The notes under the pieces are model-generated. The model worked only from the letters and a program-made list of their open reading frames with translations. It searched no databases and was not told where the DNA came from. The translations under genes and the position numbers were made by a program. From contig CADCOL010000207.1 of assembly GCA_902803015.1 (NCBI GenBank), positions 1-14,408 on the forward strand: DNA of 14,408 nucleotides, written 5' to 3'. This stretch comes from an uncultured Lachnospiraceae bacterium (GTDB taxonomy: Bacteria > Bacillota > Clostridia > Lachnospirales > Lachnospiraceae). How positions within the stretch are numbered: the first letter of the stretch is position 1; each line of letters starts with the position of its first letter. Shown one piece after another: positions 1 through 7,256 of this stretch.

Positions 1-972
1 CATAACACCGGTCAGCATGTCCTTTGCACTCATGATTTTGAGTTTGTCCAGAAGCATGTAATTTCCGAGTTCCGATCCGAGAATAAAGGTGGTAACCTCG
101 AGAGTCTCTTTTATTTTTATGCTTCTCGATGCATCAAAATTAATCGCCCACATAAATCCGAGTAACTGGTTTCCGGATTTTAACGGAAAAAGAACGATAT
201 TATGTGCGCCGGCACTTGTCAGTGATTCATACCAGGCCGGATTTCTCTCCTTAATTAGCAGCATGTCATGTTCATCTTTCGCAATCAGACAATTGCTTCC
301 CGCTATGGTGCCGATCCACGATTCCGCGATATCATAAAAATCCTTATTTACATATGTATCCATCGGCAAAAGAGGGGTGTCTTTGGATAATGCTTCTCCA
401 AGAACATAGCAGTTCCGTTCCGCCTCCTCCATGACAAGAATGCAGCAATGCTCTGCAACACATAAATCACCGATTCCCCGGATAACATCTTTTATGGTGG
501 TCCTGAAATCATTGGTTCCGCGAAGACGGACGCAGGTTGCCAAAACAGAAGAAGCGACATCGGCGGAAATATTGGACATATTTTCCGGATTGGCTTCGGT
601 ACTGAATTCCATGAGATAAATGCAGTATCCGATTTCCTCGTCGTCCGACTCCAAAGGTATAAACGACATGTTGAACCATACCTTCATTTTGTCCGCATAA
701 ACATAGGAGTGCAGGCACTTCTTTTCCACCGCCGAACGATAACAGTACTCTTCAAAATTCAGATCACGCACCATGTAATCCGTATACTCAAGATTCGGCA
801 CAAACGTATCCCGAAACATTCTCATATTCTCAGTCGGCTGCTCGATGGATTTTATATAAGCATCGTTTCCCGTAACAATACGATAAATTCTTTTGTTGTC
901 GCTAAATTTTTTCTCTACGGAAATAATACATGCCATTGATGAAAATGCATTAACGATTGACTGATAATCCAT
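1..972 (-). CDS. PAS/GAF-type sensor with C-terminal GGDEF domain (diguanylate cyclase-like), 3' part missing
   Basis: This open frame starts at an ATG (970-972) and stays open to the left edge, giving 324 residues with no stop; it is cut by the window. An AGGGGA ribosome binding site lies about 6 bases before the ATG. Residues 1 to about 125 look like a PAS-type sensory fold. Residues about 135-305 look like a GAF domain (for example AEHCCILVMEE and NIVLFPLKSGNQLLGFMWAINF). The last residues, LKIMSAKDMLTGVM, match the linker and first helix that open GGDEF domains (D-x-LTG-x-x-N-R). By family knowledge the missing part should carry the GGDEF motif that makes cyclic di-GMP, but whether that site is intact cannot be seen. 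No transmembrane segment or signal peptide is visible, so the protein is probably cytoplasmic. Proteins with this architecture and very similar N-terminal wording are, from memory, common in Lachnospiraceae. The gene follows the terminator of the Lys/Ala-rich gene and so is probably transcribed separately. Confidence 0.85.
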   Translation of the reverse strand, partial: MDYQSIVNAFSSMACIISVEKKFSDNKRIYRIVTGNDAYIKSIEQPTENMRMFRDTFVPNLEYTDYMVRDLNFEEYCYRSAVEKKCLHSYVYADKMKVWFNMSFIPLESDDEEIGYCIYLMEFSTEANPENMSNISADVASSVLATCVRLRGTNDFRTTIKDVIRGIGDLCVAEHCCILVMEEAERNCYVLGEALSKDTPLLPMDTYVNKDFYDIAESWIGTIAGSNCLIAKDEHDMLLIKERNPAWYESLTSAGAHNIVLFPLKSGNQLLGFMWAINFDASRSIKIKETLEVTTFILGSELGNYMLLDKLKIMSAKDMLTGVM

Positions 973-1023
973 ACTTTTCCCCTGTCTTAATAATTATATG
1001 TTTTACACGACAGTACCACTTTT

Positions 1024-1029
1024 ATTATA
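1024..1029 (-). promoter_or_regulatory. Candidate -10 box for the GGDEF gene
   Basis: Read on the minus strand this is a perfect TATAAT, 52 bases before the ATG at 972. It lies just past the terminator of the upstream gene. The -35 position (1047-1052, TATCTT) matches the consensus poorly. A second TATAAT at 993-998 is too close to the start codon to leave room for a leader. The placement makes a separate promoter here likely, but the exact boxes are uncertain. Confidence 0.4.
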
Positions 1030-1065
1030 AAAGAAACCGGCGCTAAAAGATAGTCCGTAGTATAC

Positions 1066-1100
1066 AAAAAACAGGTCATCGAAATCATTCGATGACCTGT
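1066..1100 (-). terminator. Rho-independent terminator of the Lys/Ala-rich protein gene
   Basis: A perfect 13-bp stem (1071-1083 with 1088-1100) closes a 4-base loop and, on the minus strand, runs straight into six T residues (1066-1071). It sits 25 bases past the stop codon at 1125. The other flank (plus strand CCGTTTTT, 1101-1108) is also T-rich, so it could stop transcripts from both directions. Confidence 0.92.
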
Positions 1101-1124
1101 CCGTTTTTACTGCGTAATCTGTGA

Positions 1125-1544
1125 TTAGAATAAATCTACGGAATTTCCGTCAGCATCAAAAATCTTCTTCTCAGCTGCAACTACATAAACGTTTCCGCCA
1201 AGCTTAGCTGCCTTCTTCTCGATTGCCTTGTAATCAATCTGCTGTCCGTCAAACTCGAAAACGATCTTTCCAAGCTTCTTAACGGGCTTTGCTGCAGGCT
1301 TCTTTGCTGCGGGCTTCTTTGCTGCTGCCTTAGGAGCTGCCTTTGCAGGTGCTGCTTTCTTAGGAGCTGCTGCCTTCTTAGGAGCCGCTGCCTTCTTTGC
1401 AGGAGCTGCTGCTTTAGCTGCTGCCTTGGGTGCTGCTTTAGCTGCTGCCTTGGGTGCTGCCTTCTTTGCGGTTTCTTTCTTTTCAACAGGTTTCTTTGCT
1501 GCTGCGGGTTTCTTTGCTGCAGCTGCTTTCTTTGCTTCTGCCAT
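1125..1544 (-). CDS. Lys/Ala/Pro-rich (histone H1-like) protein with C-terminal DUF6465-like domain
   Basis: 139 residues. Residues 1 to about 88 are almost only Lys, Ala and Pro, in short repeats such as AAPKAAAK, KKAAAP and AKKPAAKK. This matches the composition of eukaryotic H1 tails and bacterial Hc1/HU-tail proteins, and suggests a disordered, highly basic segment able to bind nucleic acid. Residues about 89-139 form a small folded part (LGKIVFEFDGQQIDYKAIEKKAAKLGG, then VYVVAAEKKIFDADGNSVDLF). By recall this resembles the DUF6465 domain found at the end of similar Lachnospiraceae proteins; that link needs a profile search. The start is supported by TAGGAGGA 8 bases upstream. The gene has its own promoter and a strong terminator, so it is a single-gene unit that may be well expressed. 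DNA binding or nucleoid compaction is inferred from composition only. The repeats make the length prone to change by slippage. Confidence 0.85.
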   Translation of the reverse strand: MAEAKKAAAAKKPAAAKKPVEKKETAKKAAPKAAAKAAPKAAAKAAAPAKKAAAPKKAAAPKKAAPAKAAPKAAAKKPAAKKPAAKPVKKLGKIVFEFDGQQIDYKAIEKKAAKLGGNVYVVAAEKKIFDADGNSVDLF

Positions 1545-1598
1545 AAGTTTTGTCCTCCTACATTTTATGAAGCATTAACAATTGAATTACCTTCTTTT

Positions 1599-1627
1599 AT
1601 TTTAATTCCATATATATGGTGCGTCAA
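1599..1627 (-). promoter_or_regulatory. Promoter of the Lys/Ala-rich protein gene, with palindromic spacer
   Basis: On the minus strand a -35 box TTGACG (1622-1627) and a -10 box TAAAAT (1599-1604) are separated by exactly 17 bases. The spacer holds a perfect 12-bp palindrome, CCATATATATGG (1608-1619), a possible operator or a bendable AT tract. The predicted start of transcription leaves a leader of about 45-50 bases before the ATG at 1544. The promoter begins only 33 bases past the stop of the upstream lipoprotein gene, and I saw no terminator between them. Confidence 0.75.
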
Positions 1628-1659
1628 CAATTTTATGACATCTTCATCAACAGAATCGC

Positions 1660-2730
1660 TTATTCCAAAGGCTGAGCTTCCAAACCATCCCATGCAATAC
1701 ACCATGCAGGTACACTGTCCGGAGTGCTGTCAAGCATATACATTTCTTCTTCCGTAATACCGAGTTCTTTTATTCTGTCGTTAATCATCTGTTTAATTGT
1801 TGCATCGTCGGTTACAAGAATTCCGAGTTCGTCATAAATCTGCTTATTCGTGTCGTTCGGATAAATCAGGTTTCCGTCCTTATCATGGAAAACATATACC
1901 AGCTGTTTTAAATAAGCGTCATATTCGGGACTCTCATCCACAAATAAAAGTGAGCTTTCCGCAAAACTGAATTTATCTCTTACATTGTCTCCGAACTCTT
2001 CTGCAACCTGCGGATAACCATCCGGCAAATCTGCATCGGAAGGAAGTTCGTATCCGAAAATCATCGGTTCTGCCATTGCCAGTTCCGTTTCCTGAGAGTA
2101 GATGAATTCATGTTCTCCGGCAGCATTTACACGCACATAGCTTCCTGCCATAAGAGATGCTCCGCCGCTTCCCGATGAATGGAATACTCCGTATTTGTTT
2201 AATTCACCGAAGGAACGGTAATAGGACTCATACTGATCCACTACACAGAGAGCGCCATTCATTTTTTTAACGATGTAAAAATCCTGAATCTCACTTCCCT
2301 CTTCTCCCTCGTCAGCAACTACGAGTAATGCCATTTCCGGATTTCCGTCTTTTCCGCAATCGATGATTGCATAAGATATTTCCGTTACGGATTTGGAATT
2401 CGGTCCGAATGAATCTTCATACGCCGCATCCATGGCTGCTTTAAATTCATCGAAGCTGTACTCGCTGCCCTCTTTCAAACCAAACATAATATTTGATGTT
2501 GCCTTGATTTTTGCATTTCCGTCAATGAACGCAAGATAATCATCCTCGGTAGCCATTTCAACATACGGCTCATCCGGAGTCAGCACGGACGGATCTTCCG
2601 ATGTAAGAGTTTTCTCCGATCCCGGATTCGGAAGCGGAGGGGTGTTTGTGCATCCGAAGAATCCGACGGATGCAATCATTACTGCAGAAAGTACTGCAAT
2701 TGTTTTTACTGCTTTGTTTTTCATTTTCAT
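1660..2730 (-). CDS. Predicted lipoprotein of unknown function
   Basis: 356 residues. The N-terminus is a lipoprotein signal: basic MKMKNKAVK, a hydrophobic stretch, and Cys27 in GFFGC. The -3 residue is Phe, which is unusual for a lipobox. A Pro-rich linker follows. The mature part has no catalytic motif I recognise. It contains YAIIDCGKDGNPEMALLVV (about 121-139), a Ca-loop-like or beta-propeller-like segment that by recall recurs in secreted Lachnospiraceae proteins, and it is acidic overall. Two in-frame ATGs compete for the start: the first (2730) is only 2 bases from AAAGGAG, the second (2724) is 8 bases away and better placed, so the true start is probably 2724. The gene begins 18 bases after the copA stop, which suggests co-transcription with the copper pump. 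No Met- or His-rich metal site is visible, so a role in copper handling is not supported by the sequence itself. Confidence 0.85.
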   Translation of the reverse strand: MKMKNKAVKTIAVLSAVMIASVGFFGCTNTPPLPNPGSEKTLTSEDPSVLTPDEPYVEMATEDDYLAFIDGNAKIKATSNIMFGLKEGSEYSFDEFKAAMDAAYEDSFGPNSKSVTEISYAIIDCGKDGNPEMALLVVADEGEEGSEIQDFYIVKKMNGALCVVDQYESYYRSFGELNKYGVFHSSGSGGASLMAGSYVRVNAAGEHEFIYSQETELAMAEPMIFGYELPSDADLPDGYPQVAEEFGDNVRDKFSFAESSLLFVDESPEYDAYLKQLVYVFHDKDGNLIYPNDTNKQIYDELGILVTDDATIKQMINDRIKELGITEEEMYMLDSTPDSVPAWCIAWDGLEAQPLE

Positions 2731-2748
2731 TTCTCCTTTATCTTTAAA

Positions 2749-2952
2749 TTATTCGATCACTTTGTAATCCTGATCTTCCACTGCTTTTTTCAAAACAGCA
2801 TCATCCACCGCTTCACTTAATGTGATTTCCACGGTACCGGTCGTATGATCCGCCGCCACGCTTTGAACACCGTCAACTGCTTCCAAAGCTTTCTTCACTC
2901 TTGCTTCACAATGACCGCACATCATGCCTTCCACTTTCATTGTCTTTGTCAT
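2749..2952 (-). CDS. Candidate internal CopZ-like copper chaperone, in frame within copA
   Basis: Codons 776-842 of copA can be read as a complete 67-residue protein beginning MTKTMKVEGMMCGHC. This is the usual length and layout of CopZ/Atx1-type chaperones: one HMA fold with Cys12 and Cys15 of this short product binding Cu+. The ATG (2950-2952) is preceded by AAGGAGG (2961-2967) with an 8-base gap, a near-ideal site and stronger than the one before copA itself. The reading frame is the same as that of copA, so one mRNA could give both a pump with a C-terminal HMA domain and a free chaperone. The sequence shows the site; use of the start is inferred. The simplest origin is an old copA-copZ pair in which the copA stop was lost. 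Confidence 0.6.
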   Translation of the reverse strand: MTKTMKVEGMMCGHCEARVKKALEAVDGVQSVAADHTTGTVEITLSEAVDDAVLKKAVEDQDYKVIE

Positions 2953-5277
2953 GATTTTATCCTCCTTCCCGTAATTTGCAAACAGAACCTGCTCGATTGC
3001 ATCTTTTGAAACTGTCTTTCCCTTTCGGTCATGTTTTCCGTTGTACGGTCTGACCAGGTTTAAACGAAGTGCATTCATACAGACAAAGAAACTGGACAAT
3101 GCCATGGCTGCCGCACCATACATCGGCTTCATTTCAATGCCGTACAATCCCATTGCAAGAGGAATGCAAATCGTATTATAAAAGAATGCCCAGAAAAGAT
3201 TCTGATGAATATTCCGAATGGTTGCGCGGCTTAACCGGATTGCCGCCGTCACATCCGTCAGCTTGCTTTTCATCACCACGATATCCGCAGCATCGATGGC
3301 AATATCCGTTCCCGCACCGATTGCTATTCCGCTGTCCGAAACGGTAAGCGCCGGCGCATCGTTAATGCCGTCCCCTGCCATCGCTGTCTTTCCGAGTGTT
3401 TTTAAACGTTCAATCACATCCGCTTTCTTATCCGGTAAAACACCCGCAATTACATAATCCACACCGGCCTGCGTACTGATTGCACGCGCCGTTTTTTCAT
3501 TGTCCCCGGTCAAAAGAACGGTCGCAATGCCCATGTTTTTAAACTCATTGATTGCCTGCGCACTCTCCGGTTTGATGGAATCCGCAACCGCGATAATGCC
3601 GATTGTCTTTTTGCCGAGTGCAAACAAAAGAGGTGTTTTTCCTTCTTCCGCCAAAGCGTTTGCACGTTGAACAATCGCTTCATCCGTAAGTCCGAGGGAT
3701 TCAAAGAATGCGAGGCTTCCGCCAAGCAGTTCTTCTCCGTCCAGAGTCCCTTTCAGTCCGTGTCCGGGTAATACTTCAAAACCTTTGATCTCCGAAAGAT
3801 TTAAGTTTTCTTCTTCCGCTTTGGAACTGATTGCTTTCGCCAGAGGATGCTCGCTGTTTCTTTCCAGGGAAGCCGCCAGTCTTAACAGTTCCTTCTCTTC
3901 TTTTTCCACCGGTACAAGATCCGTAACCTTCGGCTTTCCTTCCGTCACGGTTCCTGTTTTATCAAGTGCGATAATCCGCGTTCTTCCCGCCAGTTCCATG
4001 GACACCGCGGTTTTATAGAGTACGCCGCATTTGGCGCCGACACCGCTTCCGACCATAATTGCAACCGGTGTCGCAAGTCCGAGTGCGCACGGACAACTGA
4101 TGACCAGTACGGAAATTCCGCGTGCAATGGCAAATGCAAAATCACGTCCCGCAATAAGCCATCCGATTAATGTCAGTACGGAAAGAATAATGACCGCCGG
4201 GACAAATACTCCCGATACTTTATCCGCAATCCGTGCAAGCGGTGCTTTGGTTGCCGCAGCATCGGAAACCGTTTGAATAATCTGTGCCAGCGTGGTATCT
4301 TCTCCGACCTTCGTTGCCCTGCATTCCATGTAACCGTGCAGGTTCATGGTACCCGTCGATACCGGATTGCCTTCTGCTTTATCCACCGGAATACTTTCAC
4401 CCGTAAGTGCCGATTCATCTACAGATGTAGTACCATTTACAACAACTCCGTCCACCGGAATCTGTTCTCCCGGACGAACCGCAAACAAATCACCCACTCT
4501 GACTTCTTCGATTCCGACTTCAATTTCTTTTCCGTCACGCAGTAAAACTGCCGTTTTCGGAGCAAGACGCATTAATCCTTTCAGCGCATCCGTGGTATGT
4601 CCTTTTGACATTGCTTCAAGCATTTTACCGATTGTAATCAGTGTCGGTATCATGGCCGCGGATTCGAAATACAGATTCATGCCGAGTTTCATGACCGTTT
4701 CATGATCCCCTTTTCCCTGCGCAAGAATCATCAGAAAAAGTTCCGCAAGAGAATATGCAAAAGAAGCACCTGAGCCCAATGCTACCAGGGTATCCATATT
4801 GGGAGAACCGTGCAATAAAGACGTGAATCCGGAAGTGAAGAATTTTCCGTTTATAATCATCACGATAACTGCAAGCAGAAGTTCAAAAAGTCCTAAGAAA
4901 ACATGATTGTCGAATACGGCAGGTGCCGGAGCGTTCCACATCATGTGTCCCATGGAAAAATACATCAAAACCAAAAGCACCGGAACCGAGAAAATAAGCC
5001 TCTTTTTCAGCTTCGGTGTTTCATGATCTTTCAACGCCTCGTCGTCCGCCCACGATGAAACACTGTCGGTCTTTTTGCTGTTTTTCGGTTGTGCGCCGTA
5101 TCCAGCTTCTTCCACGGCACGGGTAATCTCCGCAGAAGATGCAGTCCCTTCCACACCCATGGAATTGGTTAAAAGGCTCACTGAGCAGGATTCCACTCCG
5201 GGAACTGCCGATACCGCTTTTTCCACGCGCGCGGAACATGCCGCACAACTCATGCCTGTAACAAGATACTGCTCCAT
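2749..5277 (-). CDS. copA: Cu+-exporting P1B-type ATPase with N- and C-terminal heavy-metal-associated domains
   Basis: 842 residues. The protein pumps Cu+ (or Ag+) out of the cytoplasm using ATP. In order: an HMA domain (1 to about 65) with the metal site MSCAAC (Cys11, Cys14); membrane helices from about residue 92; the actuator TGES (292-295); the ion-channel CPC (395-397) in SCPCALGLATP; the phosphorylated Asp439 in DKTGT; His477-Pro478 of the nucleotide domain; GDGINDAP (635-642); and a last helix with MALSSFFVCMN (726-736), typical of the Cu+ subgroup. The extra C-terminal HMA domain (about 776-842) has MMCGHC (Cys787, Cys790) and is joined by a charged linker of about 30 residues. Usual CopA proteins end soon after the last helix, so this looks like copA fused to copZ. 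The start is fixed by the metal motif, although the ribosome site before it is weak. The gene lies just after a frameshifted remnant; no clear promoter or CopY/CsoR box was found upstream. The lipoprotein gene follows 18 bases later. Confidence 0.95.
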   Translation of the reverse strand: MEQYLVTGMSCAACSARVEKAVSAVPGVESCSVSLLTNSMGVEGTASSAEITRAVEEAGYGAQPKNSKKTDSVSSWADDEALKDHETPKLKKRLIFSVPVLLVLMYFSMGHMMWNAPAPAVFDNHVFLGLFELLLAVIVMIINGKFFTSGFTSLLHGSPNMDTLVALGSGASFAYSLAELFLMILAQGKGDHETVMKLGMNLYFESAAMIPTLITIGKMLEAMSKGHTTDALKGLMRLAPKTAVLLRDGKEIEVGIEEVRVGDLFAVRPGEQIPVDGVVVNGTTSVDESALTGESIPVDKAEGNPVSTGTMNLHGYMECRATKVGEDTTLAQIIQTVSDAAATKAPLARIADKVSGVFVPAVIILSVLTLIGWLIAGRDFAFAIARGISVLVISCPCALGLATPVAIMVGSGVGAKCGVLYKTAVSMELAGRTRIIALDKTGTVTEGKPKVTDLVPVEKEEKELLRLAASLERNSEHPLAKAISSKAEEENLNLSEIKGFEVLPGHGLKGTLDGEELLGGSLAFFESLGLTDEAIVQRANALAEEGKTPLLFALGKKTIGIIAVADSIKPESAQAINEFKNMGIATVLLTGDNEKTARAISTQAGVDYVIAGVLPDKKADVIERLKTLGKTAMAGDGINDAPALTVSDSGIAIGAGTDIAIDAADIVVMKSKLTDVTAAIRLSRATIRNIHQNLFWAFFYNTICIPLAMGLYGIEMKPMYGAAAMALSSFFVCMNALRLNLVRPYNGKHDRKGKTVSKDAIEQVLFANYGKEDKIMTKTMKVEGMMCGHCEARVKKALEAVDGVQSVAADHTTGTVEITLSEAVDDAVLKKAVEDQDYKVIE
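2961..2967 (-). promoter_or_regulatory. Internal Shine-Dalgarno site inside copA
   Basis: Read on the minus strand this is AAGGAGG inside codons for Gly-Lys-Glu-Asp, 8 bases before an in-frame ATG. A full-strength site at this exact spacing, right at a domain boundary, is unlikely to be chance and supports internal initiation of the CopZ-like product. Confidence 0.65.
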
Positions 5278-5300
5278 TCTCTACAATCTTTCTTTGAACT

Positions 5301-5545
5301 CTATTCGAGTCCGTATTTTTCCTTTACTCTTTCATCGGGTTTAAAATCACCCAAATACTCATCCGCAAGTCTTAAAATCGTACAGATATCTTACATGATC
5401 CAGTCCCAGAATCGCCGCATACCGGCCTTCGGGAGAAAGAAAAAAATCATTGACGGAAAACGGAAGCAGGATTTCTTCGCCGGCCATCAAAAGCGTCGGA
5501 TCGAACTCTTTGTGCCATTGTTTTCCCCCTGCACAATCACACCGC
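5301..5545 (-). pseudogene. Frameshifted remnant of an unidentified small protein
   Basis: The 269 bases between the DHH gene and copA hold no intact gene, but they read like coding sequence in two frames. The first frame gives RCDCAGGKQWHKEFDPTLL, continues through GEEILLPFSVNDFFLSPEG and AAILGLDHV, and stops at TGA (5359-5361). The second frame picks up as DICTILRLADEYLGDF, continues KPDERVKEKYGLE, and stops at TAG (5301-5303). Removing one base (5391, an A on the minus strand) joins them into one continuous protein of about 80 residues. No start codon with a ribosome site was found for the first frame, which is open back into the end of the DHH gene, so the 5' end also seems lost. I do not recognise the family. 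A sequencing error is the main alternative to a real mutation. The fragment may once have been the upstream partner of copA or of the DHH gene. Confidence 0.55.
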
Positions 5546-5546
5546 G

Positions 5547-7085
5547 TTAAATCTCTTCGTACGTCTGCGGAAAGATATCTTTTGCAATAATATACAAGTC
5601 ATACGGATCATCCGCACGCACCGCCAGGTAATCCCCCGGTGTACCGAGATAATAATGATTCTGATCCCATTTCGGAAAAATCTTTACCCTCGAGGTAAGC
5701 TGCCTTGCGTAAATTCCCTGACCGCCCTTGGCAATGCAGGTTTTGATTCTGCCCTTTACATCCAGAATTTTACTGTTGGAATAATTCAGAATCGAAGGAT
5801 TCGCTTTGCCCGGATACTGATATTCCTTGCGTGATAACTTATAACTTTTCTTAAACTTGTCGACTTTTACGGGATACGGTTCCCCTTCCACGCCGAACAG
5901 AATATAAATGTCATTCGATACCGTAATATCCACATCTCCTTCAAGTGTACGCACCTGAAGACGTTCTCCGTTCGCAGCGATTTTGGTGGAAAGCACATAT
6001 CCGACTTCCACATCCTTCTTGCGGTATTTCTTCATCACGGAAACGTCTTCGAGATAATCTCCCGCATAGATTACGGTCGTTTCCGCAAAATAGTTGTCCA
6101 GTCTTTCCGTCAGATACCGGAAAATACTCTTTTTGTTGTATGAGCACTTCTTCTGCGCAAGAAGATCCTTTTCCATTCTTCCTCCGGCTTTTACGAGATG
6201 GCCGCCGCCACCTCCGACGCCTTCGGATAAGAAGCCTGCAAGTTCGTTCGCTCGCACTTCTTTCACGCAGCTTCGTACGGAGTATTTTACATAATCGTCA
6301 AAAATGCAGTATACCAGACAGGTATTCAGATTATTGACCTCCAAAAGCATATCGCTGATCAGGCCCAAAAGATTCGGGTCGCAGGGTTTGGCGTTAATCA
6401 CCGCATAATTGCCGTCTCCGCTGTAATAAACGGTTTTTAATGCATCCGCCGCAATTCCGAGTTCCTCTTCCGAGATATTGGAATTGCGAAGCAGGTTATA
6501 CTCCGCTTCGGAATAATTCGCATAGTCGCGCAAATCCTTGTCCGCGGGATGATTAATCGTCGCGAATCCGTCCGTATCCGTCATCAGACCGTAGTACAAA
6601 ACCGTCGCAAGCCTTGTCGGTTCCTTGGAATCCGGATTCTCCGGATGAACGTTAATATCGTATCCTTCCGCCTTCAGAAGTTCATAAAGAAGCGTTGAAC
6701 AGGAACCGTAATTGCTTCGCACTTCCGAAAGCTCCGGCAATACACGTCTCACCTGATGATGGTCAATTACCGCCACGTTTTTTGCGTTAAAATGCGTAAC
6801 ATTTCCTTCCCCGTACTGACAGTCCACCGTCACCAGAAGCTCGGGTGTTTTCGGAAGTTTTTTCTTTATATGTTTAGCATCGATTCCAAGACACATGGTC
6901 ATCAGAACAAGATTGCACTTGCTGATTTCCTGTGCCCCGCCGTATATGATGCGTGCCTCGATTCCTTTTTGCGCAAAATACCACTGAAGCGCATACGCAC
7001 TCGCAAGCGCATCCGCATCGGGATTGTCGTGACACTGAATTACAATATCGGAGAATTTCGTCAGATCATTTAACATTAAAGACAT
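5547..7085 (-). CDS. DHH/DHHA1 family phosphoesterase with long C-terminal extension
   Basis: 512 residues. The N-terminal part carries the DHH superfamily metal motifs: HDNPDADA (19-26), the Asp of VTVDCQ (Asp88) and DHH (108-110). A DHHA1 domain follows with the glycine-rich GVGGGGGHLVKAGG (289-302). This layout matches NrnA/GdpP-type phosphodiesterases, which cut nanoRNA, pAp or pApA with Mn2+. There is no transmembrane or PAS segment as in GdpP, so it is a soluble enzyme; the exact substrate cannot be told. Usual NrnA proteins are about 310-330 residues. Here about 190 more residues follow, ending in GDYLAVRADDPYDLYIIAKD, a beta-rich segment I cannot assign. The ATG at 7085 is preceded by GGAAGGGA at a normal gap; a second Met at residue 4 is less well placed. 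It has its own probable promoter and no visible terminator before the remnant and copA. Confidence 0.88.
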   Translation of the reverse strand: MSLMLNDLTKFSDIVIQCHDNPDADALASAYALQWYFAQKGIEARIIYGGAQEISKCNLVLMTMCLGIDAKHIKKKLPKTPELLVTVDCQYGEGNVTHFNAKNVAVIDHHQVRRVLPELSEVRSNYGSCSTLLYELLKAEGYDINVHPENPDSKEPTRLATVLYYGLMTDTDGFATINHPADKDLRDYANYSEAEYNLLRNSNISEEELGIAADALKTVYYSGDGNYAVINAKPCDPNLLGLISDMLLEVNNLNTCLVYCIFDDYVKYSVRSCVKEVRANELAGFLSEGVGGGGGHLVKAGGRMEKDLLAQKKCSYNKKSIFRYLTERLDNYFAETTVIYAGDYLEDVSVMKKYRKKDVEVGYVLSTKIAANGERLQVRTLEGDVDITVSNDIYILFGVEGEPYPVKVDKFKKSYKLSRKEYQYPGKANPSILNYSNSKILDVKGRIKTCIAKGGQGIYARQLTSRVKIFPKWDQNHYYLGTPGDYLAVRADDPYDLYIIAKDIFPQTYEEI

Positions 7086-7127
7086 AATATTCCCTTCCCA
7101 AAGAGTTCCACAAAGTTACACGACTAT

Positions 7128-7155
7128 ATTTTATCACAAAATACCCGCGCGGTAT
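7128..7155 (-). promoter_or_regulatory. Probable extended -10 promoter of the DHH gene with inverted repeat
   Basis: On the minus strand TGATAAAAT holds a TAAAAT -10 box (7128-7133) with the TGn extension, about 43 bases before the ATG. The -35 region (7151-7156, TATACC) is weak. A short inverted repeat ATACC-N5-GGTAT (7141-7155) covers the spacer and part of the -35 region and could be a regulator site. The spacing fits; function is inferred. Confidence 0.5.
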
Positions 7156-7176
7156 AGATTTCCTTCGCTTACAACT

Positions 7177-7256
7177 CCGAGGAAAAGGCACGCCGGGCGG
7201 CGTGCTTTTCTTCACACTCCCTTCCTCCCGAGGAAAAGGCACGCCGGGCGGCGTGC
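7177..7256. repeat. Two copies of a 29-bp GC-rich hairpin repeat
   Basis: An identical 29-base unit, from CCGAGGAAAAGGCACG to GGCGTGC, occurs at 7177-7205 and 7228-7256, with a 51-bp period. Each unit can fold on itself around a GGGC loop. Copy 2 makes a perfect 12-bp stem (7234-7245 with 7250-7261). Copy 1 lacks one C in the second arm. The units look like REP-type elements or duplicated terminators. Nothing else in the window matches them. Confidence 0.85.

Noticed and set aside
5370..5395. Possible CopY/CsoR operator (TGTAAGATATCTGTA) upstream of copA
   Set aside because: It has TGTA strings around AGATATCT, but the halves are not a true inverted repeat and do not match TACANNTGTA. It also lies in the frameshifted coding remnant, with no promoter boxes in register.
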